Shown: one piece after another, positions 26,358 to 34,714 of the stretch
Layout of the letters: each line of letters starts with the position of its first letter
Position numbering within the stretch: position 1 is the first letter of the stretch
Origin: Ruminococcus flavefaciens
GTDB taxonomy: Bacteria > Bacillota > Clostridia > Oscillospirales > Ruminococcaceae
NCBI GenBank assembly: GCA_023663905.1
Contig: JAMPGO010000002.1
Span: 94,737 to 158,736, forward strand
Direction of reading: 5' to 3'
DNA length: 64,000 bases
The notes under the pieces: generated by a model
What the model was told of the DNA's origin: nothing
Seen by the model: only the letters and a program-made list of their open reading frames with translations
Databases searched by the model: none
Position numbers and translations under genes: made by a program

Positions 26358-27676
26358 ATATCATTGAAAAAATCAAGGCGAAGTTCCTGAAAAATAACTT
26401 CTCGCTTGCCATTCTCTCTGTTATAATCGCCGTGATTGCGTGGTTCTACATCTCGATGACCCAGTACCCGACCGTTCCGAAAACGATTGAACACATCCCC
26501 GTTTCGCTCGATATTTCGGGTACTTCCGCAGGGTTGAACGGTCTGAGCGTTATTTCGTGCGATGTCAAGGACGTTACTGTTGAGCTTCTCGGAAGCCGTA
26601 CTCAGGTCGGAAATCTCAATAACGAAAACCTTGAAGCTTATTTTGATGCCGAGAACGTTTCGGCAACAGGCACAAAGAAGCTCTCTATTAAAATCCGCAA
26701 CAAAAGCGGTATCAAATACGAGGTCAAGTCAGTGAGTCCGTCATCCGCAACGATTGTCTTTGACAAGATGGATACAAGGGAATTTGATATATATCCGCAG
26801 ATTCCCAATGTTTCGGTCGTTAACGGCAAGGAAATCAACATCGAGGAGCTTTCCTGCGAGCCGTCCGTTGTACGCATAACAGGACCGTCCGCACAGCTTG
26901 ACAAGATTTCAAAATGCTATGCCGTTTCCAAGAAAAATATGAGCCTCGATTCCTCGTACGTACTCACAAATGACGAAATACAGCTGTATACGGAGGACAA
27001 CGTGCTTATTGACCAGTCCGCACTTACGTTCAGCAACACGAACTTCAATATAACTATTCCCGTGCGCACTCAGAAAGAAGTAAAGCTTTCCGTTATTATC
27101 AATGCTCCCGACAATTTCGACAAGAGTAAAATAAAACTCAATCTTTCGGCGGATTCGATAATACTCGCCTGCAACAACAGTCAGACGGTTATTCCCGATA
27201 CTCTCGATATAGGCGTTATCTCGCTCAATGAGCTGAAACCCGGCTTCTCAAAGATGTTCACAATAAATACAAGTCTCGAAAACAGCGAATACATCAACGT
27301 TTCGGAGCTTGAAACAGTCACAGTCACGCTTGATGACGAGGGACTTGCGCAGAAAGACCTTACTATTGACCAGAACAGAATCTCAATCAGCAACATCCCC
27401 GACAGCAGTTACGAGTACAAGGTTCTCACGCAGAGAATGAATATCACTGTTGTGGGTTCGGAGGAATCCGTAAACGCTATCAATGCGGAGGATATTATTG
27501 CTGATATAAATCTGCTCAACACGAACGTCACGACCGAGCATTTCAACGCAAATGTCACCTTCTCCTGCCCGACATACGACGATGTATGGGTGATTACCAA
27601 TTCAAAGGCTTCTGTTCAGCGCACAAAGACAGAACCTGCGACGACTTCCGATGAATCCGCAGACCTTACGGATTAA
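26354..27676 (+). CDS. cdaR: CdaR (YbbR-domain) regulator of diadenylate cyclase
   Basis: The 440-residue protein has one N-terminal membrane helix (about 15-33) with the family motif VIAVIAWFYISM, and a large extracellular part made of about four YbbR-like beta domains. CdaR controls CdaA activity in other Firmicutes. Translation is likely coupled to cdaA through the ATGA overlap. Confidence 0.93.
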   Translation: MNIIEKIKAKFLKNNFSLAILSVIIAVIAWFYISMTQYPTVPKTIEHIPVSLDISGTSAGLNGLSVISCDVKDVTVELLGSRTQVGNLNNENLEAYFDAENVSATGTKKLSIKIRNKSGIKYEVKSVSPSSATIVFDKMDTREFDIYPQIPNVSVVNGKEINIEELSCEPSVVRITGPSAQLDKISKCYAVSKKNMSLDSSYVLTNDEIQLYTEDNVLIDQSALTFSNTNFNITIPVRTQKEVKLSVIINAPDNFDKSKIKLNLSADSIILACNNSQTVIPDTLDIGVISLNELKPGFSKMFTINTSLENSEYINVSELETVTVTLDDEGLAQKDLTIDQNRISISNIPDSSYEYKVLTQRMNITVVGSEESVNAINAEDIIADINLLNTNVTTEHFNANVTFSCPTYDDVWVITNSKASVQRTKTEPATTSDESADLTD

Positions 27677-27683
27677 GCCAAGC

Positions 27684-27714
27684 AAAACCGCTGTTTTATT
27701 CAGCGGTTTTTGTT
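27684..27714 (+). terminator. Terminator after cdaR
   Basis: A perfect 10-bp stem (AAAACCGCTG and complement) with a seven-base loop and a T run. Confidence 0.85.
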
Positions 27715-27796
27715 ATAATAACCAAAAGATTTCCTGAAAGTTTGTATATTTTTTCATAAATATTAATTTTGTGTTCATATTCTGGCAATATTTTTG

Positions 27797-27805
27797 TGAT
27801 ATAAT
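27797..27805 (+). promoter_or_regulatory. Extended -10 promoter of the three-module dockerin protein
   Basis: TGATATAAT is an extended -10 element 62 bases before the start codon; no good -35 is visible. Confidence 0.45.
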
Positions 27806-27866
27806 ATAAAATACAAGAGGAATGTACAAAAATTTATAATTATATTTTAAGGAAGGAAGATTACTT

Positions 27867-29975
27867 ATGAACAATATCACAAAACGTATGCAGGCTGCTG
27901 TTATGAGTGCTGTACTCGCTGCCGCTGCTGTTCCTGCATATATGATGTCCACAGCTTCGGCTGTATTCTCACCCTCTGTTGTTGAGTCTACAGCAAAAAC
28001 TGCCTCAACCGTTCTTAAAGCAGGCGTAGACCTCCCGAAGACAAGTATTCCCAAAGAGTACACCACTGCAAATCCGCTTAAAAATATCATTGTAAATATC
28101 AACAGTGAGATTGACGGCGAGGTTTCCTTCTCCTATGGTGTGGGAATCACAGGCGAAAAGGGCTGGATGGAATTTACCGAGGACGGCAAATGGACAACAG
28201 GCGAGGGAAGCGGTTATGCTATCAAGCTCAAAAAGGGCGAAAATAAAGTCGCTATCGATGTTTCCGACATCAATCTCCAGTACGGCGAATACGGCAACTT
28301 CGAGTTCAGATGCTATTACTGCGCTCACTGGGACAACAGCAAGGGCGATATGGTAGACAATACAGTTACATTCACAGGCTTCTCATATAACGACGACGCT
28401 TCCGTTACCGACCCGGGCAATACTGATACACCCGATGACAAGCCCAATCCCGACGACAAGAAGGAGAGTATCGTTCCCGACAACAACAAGCACACTAACG
28501 GTACTAACAGCGAAAGCGGTAAGAACTGGAGCTTTGTTGACAACGGCGACGGCACTGCTACTATCTCCTCAACTGTTGCAAAGCAGATTGACGGCGAGGC
28601 TCTCGGCGACATCGTTCTCACAAAGGGCTATGACGAGGATTACTATGCCGCTAATCCGAGCGACGACCCCGACAGACCGATTAACAGCCACAAGTTCAAG
28701 TTCTCTGATTTCGGTCTCACTGATATGGTCGGTGTTACTATTGAGTCACTTACCTGCACAATCGAGAGCGACATAGAGCTTGACCAGATTGTATACGGCG
28801 GTGGTATCAATGTTAAGAAGGGAAGCCCTGCCGATACTGAATACGCTAAGCAGGTTGCAGGTATCGAGGGCAAGGAAACTTCAGCTTACTGGTACAACGA
28901 TATGGGTGCTGAGGGCGAAGGCTCTGTAGATTATTACGAAGGCGAGGGTGTTAAGTTTGAAATCACTCCCGGAAACGGCGGAACACTCGTAGGCGCAGGT
29001 ACTTATGCCGAAGTTTACTGGGAAGTTCCCGCAGAAGTTCAGCCCTATGTTTCAGAATCATCAACAGATACACTCTCCTTCCAGTACTGGTACGGCGATA
29101 CAACTGCCGACGGTGAATATGCAGAAGTTGAGAGCGTAAGACTGACAAACGCTGTACTCACATACACAAAGACTGTTACTGTTCCTTATACTGATTCAGT
29201 AGCAACTGCTGTTAAAAAGACTATCACTCACACAGGTTCTGATTCTGCAAAGAATCTCGAAATCGAATATGCTGACCTCGGAGTTGACGAGACCAAGGAC
29301 GTTTATGCTATCAAGTTTGAAATCTCCGCAAACGCTCCTATCGGCAAGCTTATCTACAATGTCGGCACAGGTGTTGAGAAGACTGTAAATGAGGATTACT
29401 GGTTCCAGGAAGCAGGCAACTACGCTATCCTCGACGCTGACAAGACTGCCGATATTATGTGGATTGCTCCTGTTGCCCTTGCAGGCGATGAAACTCGCCC
29501 GAACGGAATCAACACAAAGGACGGCAAGCTTCTTATCGGTTACTACTACGGCGAGGCTGATTCAATCTCCATTGACAACATCGAGATTTACTATGCTGAC
29601 GAGCCGACAACAACTACTACAACCACCACAACTGCTACAACAACAACTACAACTACCACAACGGCTACTACAACCACTACAGCCACTACTACTTCCACAA
29701 CAACAACAGAAGCTACAACAACTACCACAGAAAAGGTTCTCACCGTTACCCTTTGGGGCGATGCAAATGAGGACGGTGTTGTTGATATTGCCGACGCTGC
29801 CGCAATCATCCAGTCCCTCGGAAACAAGGACAAATATGCTCTCTCCGCACAGGGCGCACTTAATGCCGACGTTTACAACAACGGCGACGGTGTTACAGGT
29901 ATGGACGCTATCACTCTCCAGAGAGTTGCCGCAGGTCTGGTTAATCTCTCCGACCTTCCTATCAGCGAAAACTAA
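27867..29975 (+). CDS. Secreted dockerin protein with three related beta-sandwich modules
   Basis: This 702-residue secreted protein has a signal peptide (1-32), three modules of unknown family (about 70-175, 215-437 and 455-580), a long poly-Thr linker (581-622) and a C-terminal dockerin (629-692). The modules share a G-x-G-V turn region and each ends with a Y/W-rich strand followed by a V-x-L/F-x-x-x-x-L/F-x-Y pattern (FRCYYCAHW, LSFQYWYGD, LLIGYYYGE), so they appear related by duplication. They resemble carbohydrate-binding modules, but I cannot assign a CBM family, and no catalytic motif is visible. The dockerin is nearly the same as those of the two GH9 enzymes, so it should join the same scaffold. 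Confidence 0.85.
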   Translation: MNNITKRMQAAVMSAVLAAAAVPAYMMSTASAVFSPSVVESTAKTASTVLKAGVDLPKTSIPKEYTTANPLKNIIVNINSEIDGEVSFSYGVGITGEKGWMEFTEDGKWTTGEGSGYAIKLKKGENKVAIDVSDINLQYGEYGNFEFRCYYCAHWDNSKGDMVDNTVTFTGFSYNDDASVTDPGNTDTPDDKPNPDDKKESIVPDNNKHTNGTNSESGKNWSFVDNGDGTATISSTVAKQIDGEALGDIVLTKGYDEDYYAANPSDDPDRPINSHKFKFSDFGLTDMVGVTIESLTCTIESDIELDQIVYGGGINVKKGSPADTEYAKQVAGIEGKETSAYWYNDMGAEGEGSVDYYEGEGVKFEITPGNGGTLVGAGTYAEVYWEVPAEVQPYVSESSTDTLSFQYWYGDTTADGEYAEVESVRLTNAVLTYTKTVTVPYTDSVATAVKKTITHTGSDSAKNLEIEYADLGVDETKDVYAIKFEISANAPIGKLIYNVGTGVEKTVNEDYWFQEAGNYAILDADKTADIMWIAPVALAGDETRPNGINTKDGKLLIGYYYGEADSISIDNIEIYYADEPTTTTTTTTTATTTTTTTTTATTTTTATTTSTTTTEATTTTTEKVLTVTLWGDANEDGVVDIADAAAIIQSLGNKDKYALSAQGALNADVYNNGDGVTGMDAITLQRVAAGLVNLSDLPISEN

Positions 29976-29984
29976 ATATTATTT

Positions 29985-30014
29985 AAAGACTGTCAATATT
30001 GACAGTCTTTTTTT
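29985..30014 (+). terminator. Terminator after the three-module dockerin gene
   Basis: A 26-base perfect palindrome (AAAGACTGTC-AATATT-GACAGTCTTT) continues into a run of T. Confidence 0.9.
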
Positions 30015-30065
30015 GTCGTTTTTTCTGAAAATATCGGTTATTACTCTCCAATTAACATAATATCC

Positions 30066-30094
30066 TTGATTTTTCAGGAAAAAAGTTGTATAAT
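30066..30094 (+). promoter_or_regulatory. Promoter of the BIG2 dockerin gene
   Basis: TTGATT, a 17-base spacer and TATAAT lie 47 bases before the start codon. Confidence 0.7.
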
Positions 30095-30140
30095 ATATTT
30101 TATTGGCATTTGCCATAAAAAAAATATATAAGGAGAATTT

Positions 30141-31757
30141 ATGAAAACAAAGGAATTTTTAGCTTCAGTAATGTCGGCTGCACTGGGCATTACTACCGTT
30201 CTTTCGATTGGCTTATCAGAACCCGGCATTTCTGCCGTTCCGTTCGTTGCCTATGCAGATGACGAGGAGTACACTCTCGGCGATGTAAACGGCGACAATG
30301 CAATTGACGCAGGCGACGCTTCAATCGTTCTTGCCGAGTATTCCGTCCTTTCAATCGGCGGAGACGGCACATTTAAGAAGAATCAGAGAAAATCCGCCGA
30401 TGTTGACAAAAACAATATAATCAACTCGGCTGATGCAACGCTGATACTTGCTTACTACTCATACACCTCAACAGGCGGAAAGCTTGATATGCAGTCTTAT
30501 CTTGACGAGCGCAATAATCAGCAGTCCGTAACCACAACTACCACACCCAAAACCACTTCGACATCATCAAAAACCACCACTACTGCGGTAAAAACTACCA
30601 CCACTGCCAAATCAACCACAACTACCAAAAAGACCACTTCAACCACAACAACCAAATCTACCGCTACCACCACAAAAACTACTGCCACTACTACTTCCAC
30701 ATCCACTTCCGCAACCACTGCAAGCACCACTGTCTCATCAACTACCACGACGACAGTAACAACAGACCCGTACAAAGTCTCGGCTATACGGCTTACCAGA
30801 ACTGAAATGCAGATTAAGGCAGGCTGTGGCGAACTCTCCGCCTATGTCACTATGCTTCCCGAGACGGCTTCAAATAAGGGCGAACGCTGGTCAAGCTCCG
30901 ACGAATCAATTGCAGTCGTTGACAGCGAGGGCTGGGTAATAGCGAGAAAAGCAGGAAAATGCCTGATTACCGTACACAGCATTGACAACCCCGATGTATC
31001 GGCTACCGTAAGAGTAACAGTGTACGACGATGAAAATCCTCCTGAATCAACAACGACTTCAACAACAGCAACTACGGCTTCAACAACAACCACAACCGAA
31101 ACTACTGTTACATCAAATATAAAGGTTGAGGAAATACGGCTTTCCAAGTACGAGATGACCATTCCCGTCGGCAAAGAGGATATTTCAATGGTTACGATGC
31201 TTCCGTACGACGCTATAAACAAGGACGAAATCTGGATAAGCTCCGACGAGAAAATTGCAACGGTCAATAAATACGGCTGGGTAAACGGCGCTTCCGTCGG
31301 CGAATGTATTGTAACGGTATACAGCGTATCAAATCCCGCAATAAAGGCTGAAATCGCTGTTAAGGTCGTTCCTGCCGATACAGAAGTTCCCGACCCCGAT
31401 ATTAATTTTAGCTACGTTATCGGCGATAAATCGGACGACAGAAATCTCGCATTCTATACTCCTTTTCCGAAAAATGCTTCGGGTCGCTTTGTAATCGACT
31501 ATGTTATTACCAATTCAAACGGCACAGTCAGGACGATTTCAACTACAACGCTTCTTGCGCCCGAAATGAGTTCGGTAATCACAATGCTTACTGCTGATAC
31601 CAACAGCTTCACAGTTGAGGAATACATAACAAATCTTGCTACGAATGAACGTGCAAAGATAGGTAAATACAGCCTCAGTCTCATTCCACGCAATGCTTCT
31701 TCGCTGGAGGAAGATATAACCTCCGCATTCTCATTGATTCACGGCTTAGGCAATTAA
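30141..31757 (+). CDS. Secreted protein with N-terminal dockerin, Thr linkers and two BIG2-type domains
   Basis: The 538-residue protein has a signal peptide (1-39), a dockerin pair at residues 45-113 (GDVNGDNAIDAGDAS and ADVDKNNIINSADAT), a long Thr/Ser/Lys linker (130-208), an Ig-like BIG2-type domain (212-295), a short Thr linker, a second BIG2-type domain (327-410) and a C-terminal domain of unknown type. Both BIG2-type domains have the WSSSDESIAVVDSEGWV-like pattern. The dockerin ends in the Y-x-STGG type rather than the KDKYAL type of the cellulases, so it probably binds another cohesin class. Its likely role is structural or surface-binding; no enzyme motif is visible. Confidence 0.85.
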   Translation: MKTKEFLASVMSAALGITTVLSIGLSEPGISAVPFVAYADDEEYTLGDVNGDNAIDAGDASIVLAEYSVLSIGGDGTFKKNQRKSADVDKNNIINSADATLILAYYSYTSTGGKLDMQSYLDERNNQQSVTTTTTPKTTSTSSKTTTTAVKTTTTAKSTTTTKKTTSTTTTKSTATTTKTTATTTSTSTSATTASTTVSSTTTTTVTTDPYKVSAIRLTRTEMQIKAGCGELSAYVTMLPETASNKGERWSSSDESIAVVDSEGWVIARKAGKCLITVHSIDNPDVSATVRVTVYDDENPPESTTTSTTATTASTTTTTETTVTSNIKVEEIRLSKYEMTIPVGKEDISMVTMLPYDAINKDEIWISSDEKIATVNKYGWVNGASVGECIVTVYSVSNPAIKAEIAVKVVPADTEVPDPDINFSYVIGDKSDDRNLAFYTPFPKNASGRFVIDYVITNSNGTVRTISTTTLLAPEMSSVITMLTADTNSFTVEEYITNLATNERAKIGKYSLSLIPRNASSLEEDITSAFSLIHGLGN

Positions 31758-31810
31758 TATAAAAAATACAGCTCCCGATTATTTTCGGGAGCTGTTGTTT
31801 TTTTACTTGA
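31754..31810 (+). repeat. 57-bp direct repeat, copy 1 (contains a terminator)
   Basis: This block is identical over 57 bases to 32292-32348. It includes the last bases of the upstream gene with its TAA stop, a 10-bp stem terminator (31768-31795, then T run), and the eight bases that in copy 2 encode the last codons of glgP. Confidence 0.97.
31768..31804 (+). terminator. Terminator after the BIG2 dockerin gene
   Basis: ACAGCTCCCG and its complement enclose an eight-base loop and are followed by seven T residues after TG. Confidence 0.9.
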
Positions 31811-31835
31811 CTTATTCAGAAATCTGTGATATAAT
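31807..31835 (+). promoter_or_regulatory. Promoter of the passenger gene at 31867
   Basis: TTGACT, a 17-base spacer and TATAAT. The first four bases of the -35 box are the last bases of the 57-bp repeat; the remaining two come from the inserted stretch. Confidence 0.8.
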
Positions 31836-31866
31836 GAATTAAATTCAAACTTGGAGGTGAATATGT

Positions 31867-32295
31867 ATGGAAAATTTTATCGTGACAATTATTGAACTTT
31901 TTGTGTTTCTGATACTATTTGCCGTCGCTGTATGTGCAGTAGTCGGTATTGCAGTCAACAGAAAAAAGAAAAAATCAATCACCAAAACTGTAACTGTACT
32001 CGTTTCAAGTATGGCACTTTTTGCGGTATCTGCTTTCTTCGCCTCGTCCCATAAGACTTACTACAAATACAATGATTTTACTATATCCCGAAGCAATATA
32101 GCTGAAATCATTGAAAAATACGGTGAATTTGACATCGGAAATTACCATAAAGGCAGTTCGGGACGTGCAGGATATTATATTTACACTGACAACGGTCCTG
32201 TTATGCCTGACCATTTACCGCATTATTACTACATCGAATATGATGAGACAGGCGCAGTAACAAAAATTTTCGACGGTCTCGCTCCCGGAGGTTAA
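31867..32295 (+). CDS. Unknown small membrane protein between 57-bp repeats
   Basis: I do not recognise this 142-residue protein. It has two hydrophobic helices (about 5-29 and 39-58) separated by a basic KKKKS loop, then an 80-residue polar domain rich in Tyr. GGAGGTG lies seven bases upstream of the ATG. The gene is AT-richer than its neighbours and sits exactly between two identical terminator repeats, which suggests recent gain. Confidence 0.75.
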   Translation: MENFIVTIIELFVFLILFAVAVCAVVGIAVNRKKKKSITKTVTVLVSSMALFAVSAFFASSHKTYYKYNDFTISRSNIAEIIEKYGEFDIGNYHKGSSGRAGYYIYTDNGPVMPDHLPHYYYIEYDETGAVTKIFDGLAPGG

Positions 32296-32348
32296 TATAA
32301 AAAATACAGCTCCCGATTATTTTCGGGAGCTGTTGTTTTTTTACTTGA
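32292..32348 (+). repeat. 57-bp direct repeat, copy 2 (contains a bidirectional terminator)
   Basis: Identical to 31754-31810, offset 538 bases. Its left end holds the TAA of the passenger gene and its right end the last codons of glgP. The stem at 32306-32333 has T-rich tracts on both sides and should end transcription from both directions. Confidence 0.97.
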
Positions 32349-34686
32349 TATTCCAGATATTTTCAGCGTAGTCCGCAATAGTTCTGTCGGAGCTGAATTT
32401 TCCTGCGTTGCACATATTAAGCCACTGCTTCTTGGCAAATTCCATACGGTCTGTGCCGTAATCGGCATTGGACTTGAGCTTAGCCTCAACATAGCTTTCG
32501 AGGTCGCCGAGCAGATAGTAGTGGTCGGGTGCGTGCCAGCTTGCGCCGTCAAGAAGCGATGTGTAAAGCTCACGGAAATCACCTGTGCCGCCGTCAGAAA
32601 CCGTGCCGTCAATGAGAGACGAAACAACCGCCTTAATCTTGGGATTCTCAGCGAATACCTTACGGCTGTCGTACTCGGGAACGATTTCCTCCAGCTCTTC
32701 AACTCTTGCGCCGAAGATATAGTTGTTCTCCTCGCCTGCTTCCTGCACGATTTCAATATTAGCACCGTCATAAGTTCCGAGAGTAACTGCGCCGTTGAGC
32801 ATAAGCTTCATATTGCCCGTACCGCTTGCCTCTGTACCTGCTGTGGAAATCTGCTCAGAAATATCTGCTCCTGCAACAAGCTTTTCAGCATACGAAACAT
32901 TGTAATTCTGCACGAAAACAACCTTGAGCAGGTCTTTGGTATCAGGGTCGCTTGAAACGATTCTGCCGATTTCGTTAATATACTTGATTATTGCCTTTGC
33001 ACGGCGATAGCCCGGTGCGGATTTAGCTCCGAAAATGAACGTTGTGGGAGTGAAATTCTTGATAGAGCCGTCCTTTATGCCGTTGTAAATCCACAGAATC
33101 GAGAACGCATTGAGAAGCTGTCTCTTGTATTCGTGAAGTCGCTTAATCTGTATATCGTAGATTGATTCGGGGTTGATTTCAACACCGTCACGCTCTGCAA
33201 TAAATCCTGCAAGCTGGGTCTTTTTATCCTGCTTGATTGCGATAAATCTCTTCATCACGTCCTCGTCGTCGGCATACTTTGCAAGCTCTTTCAGCTTGTC
33301 AAGGTCTGTAACCCAGCTGTCATCGCCGAGAAGCTCAGTAATAAGTGCGGACAGCTCCATATTACAGAGCGCAAGCCAGCGCCTCTGTGTGATTCCGTTT
33401 GTCTCGTTGCGGAAACGCTCGGGATAAATGCTGTACCAGTCCGCAAGAACCGTATCTTTAAGAATCTGTGTGTGAATCTCGGCAACACCGTTGATGTGGC
33501 TGGAAGCGTAGCAAGCCATATCAGCCATATGAATCAGCTCGCCCTTTATAATCTTGATACGGTTAATCTTGTCCTTCTGTACGCCGTTTGCGTACATCTC
33601 TGCAATAAGCTCCTCGTTAATCTGAATGATGATTTCGTAGATTCTCGGGAGCAGTTCCTCAACAAGTCCGACCCACCATTTTTCAAGCGCTTCCTGCATA
33701 ACGGTATGGTTTGTGTAGTTAAACACTTTCTTTGCGATTTCAAGGGCTTTTGCAAAAGTATAGCCGTTTTCGTCAACAAGCTGGCGGATAAGTTCGGGGA
33801 TTGAAATAACAGGGTGAGTGTCATTGAGCTGAATTGAAATATAGTCAGCGAGATTATCAAGCGTACCATGGCGTGCCTTGTGCTTCTTAATGATGTCCGC
33901 GAGTGACGCACAGCTGAAGAAATACTGCTGTTTCAGGCGGAGCTTCTTGCCCTCGTTTGTATCATCGTTCGGATAGAGTACACGGGAAATATCCTCGGCG
34001 AAAATCTGTTCCTTTGAAGCTTCAAGATAATTCTGACGGTTGAACACATCGAAATCAAATTCCTTGACAGGCTCGGACTGCCATAATCTCAGAGTACCGA
34101 CATTTTCGGTCTTACAGCCGAATATCGGCATATCATAAGGTACTGCCTTGACCGTCTGTCCGTTGTAATTAACAAGAACCGTGTCCTCGTCACATCTCTT
34201 CGACCAGCAGTCGCCGTATTTTGTCCAGTCGTCAATGTCCTCTTTCTGGAAGCCGTCAACGATAGACTGCTTGAAAAGTCCGTATTTATAGCGGATTCCG
34301 TAGCCGTCAAGCGGAAGATTGAGCGAAGCCGCACTGTCAAGGAAGCACGCTGCGAGACGACCAAGACCGCCGTTGCCGAGAGCTGCATCCTCGATTACTT
34401 CCAAATCGGCAAGATTAAGTCCGAGTTCGCTGAATGCGGAATTAACCTCGTCGTAGATTCCGAGACAGAGCAGGTTGTTGTACACGGCACGTCCCACAAG
34501 AAACTCCATTGAGAGGTATGCGGCACGTCTCTTGCCGAGATGTTCCTGACGGCTCTTGTTCCAGTTATCGGAATAAAGCTCCATAACTGTATCGCCGAGA
34601 GCGTTGTGCAACTGCTGAGGAGTTGCGGACTTGATGTCCTTCGGAAGTCGGGCGGTGAATTTTTCAATAAAAATATTCTTGTCCAT
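32341..34686 (-). CDS. glgP: Glycogen/starch alpha-glucan phosphorylase
   Basis: This 781-residue enzyme releases glucose 1-phosphate from alpha-1,4-glucans with phosphate. Landmarks are the N-terminal EFLVGRAVYNNL and ALGNGGLGRLAACFLDS regions, the QLNDTHPVISIPEL stretch and the PLP-binding Lys627 in GTGNMKLMLNGA. I chose the ATG at 34686, which has GGAGG eight bases upstream; a frame extending to 34788 would run into malQ. It follows malQ by 28 bases, so the two form an alpha-glucan operon. No regulatory extension is visible. Confidence 0.95.
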   Translation of the reverse strand: MDKNIFIEKFTARLPKDIKSATPQQLHNALGDTVMELYSDNWNKSRQEHLGKRRAAYLSMEFLVGRAVYNNLLCLGIYDEVNSAFSELGLNLADLEVIEDAALGNGGLGRLAACFLDSAASLNLPLDGYGIRYKYGLFKQSIVDGFQKEDIDDWTKYGDCWSKRCDEDTVLVNYNGQTVKAVPYDMPIFGCKTENVGTLRLWQSEPVKEFDFDVFNRQNYLEASKEQIFAEDISRVLYPNDDTNEGKKLRLKQQYFFSCASLADIIKKHKARHGTLDNLADYISIQLNDTHPVISIPELIRQLVDENGYTFAKALEIAKKVFNYTNHTVMQEALEKWWVGLVEELLPRIYEIIIQINEELIAEMYANGVQKDKINRIKIIKGELIHMADMACYASSHINGVAEIHTQILKDTVLADWYSIYPERFRNETNGITQRRWLALCNMELSALITELLGDDSWVTDLDKLKELAKYADDEDVMKRFIAIKQDKKTQLAGFIAERDGVEINPESIYDIQIKRLHEYKRQLLNAFSILWIYNGIKDGSIKNFTPTTFIFGAKSAPGYRRAKAIIKYINEIGRIVSSDPDTKDLLKVVFVQNYNVSYAEKLVAGADISEQISTAGTEASGTGNMKLMLNGAVTLGTYDGANIEIVQEAGEENNYIFGARVEELEEIVPEYDSRKVFAENPKIKAVVSSLIDGTVSDGGTGDFRELYTSLLDGASWHAPDHYYLLGDLESYVEAKLKSNADYGTDRMEFAKKQWLNMCNAGKFSSDRTIADYAENIWNIK

Positions 34687-34714
34687 TGGTTTATCCTCCA
34701 TTTTTTTAAATAAA

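Noticed and set aside
30518-30775. Valine-rich frame opposite the Thr linker
   Set aside because: It arises because ACN threonine codons read as valine-rich codons on the other strand; not a gene.
31754-32348. Insertion sequence or transposon
   Set aside because: No transposase, no terminal inverted repeats; the 57-bp direct repeat is far longer than usual target duplications and includes gene-end sequence.
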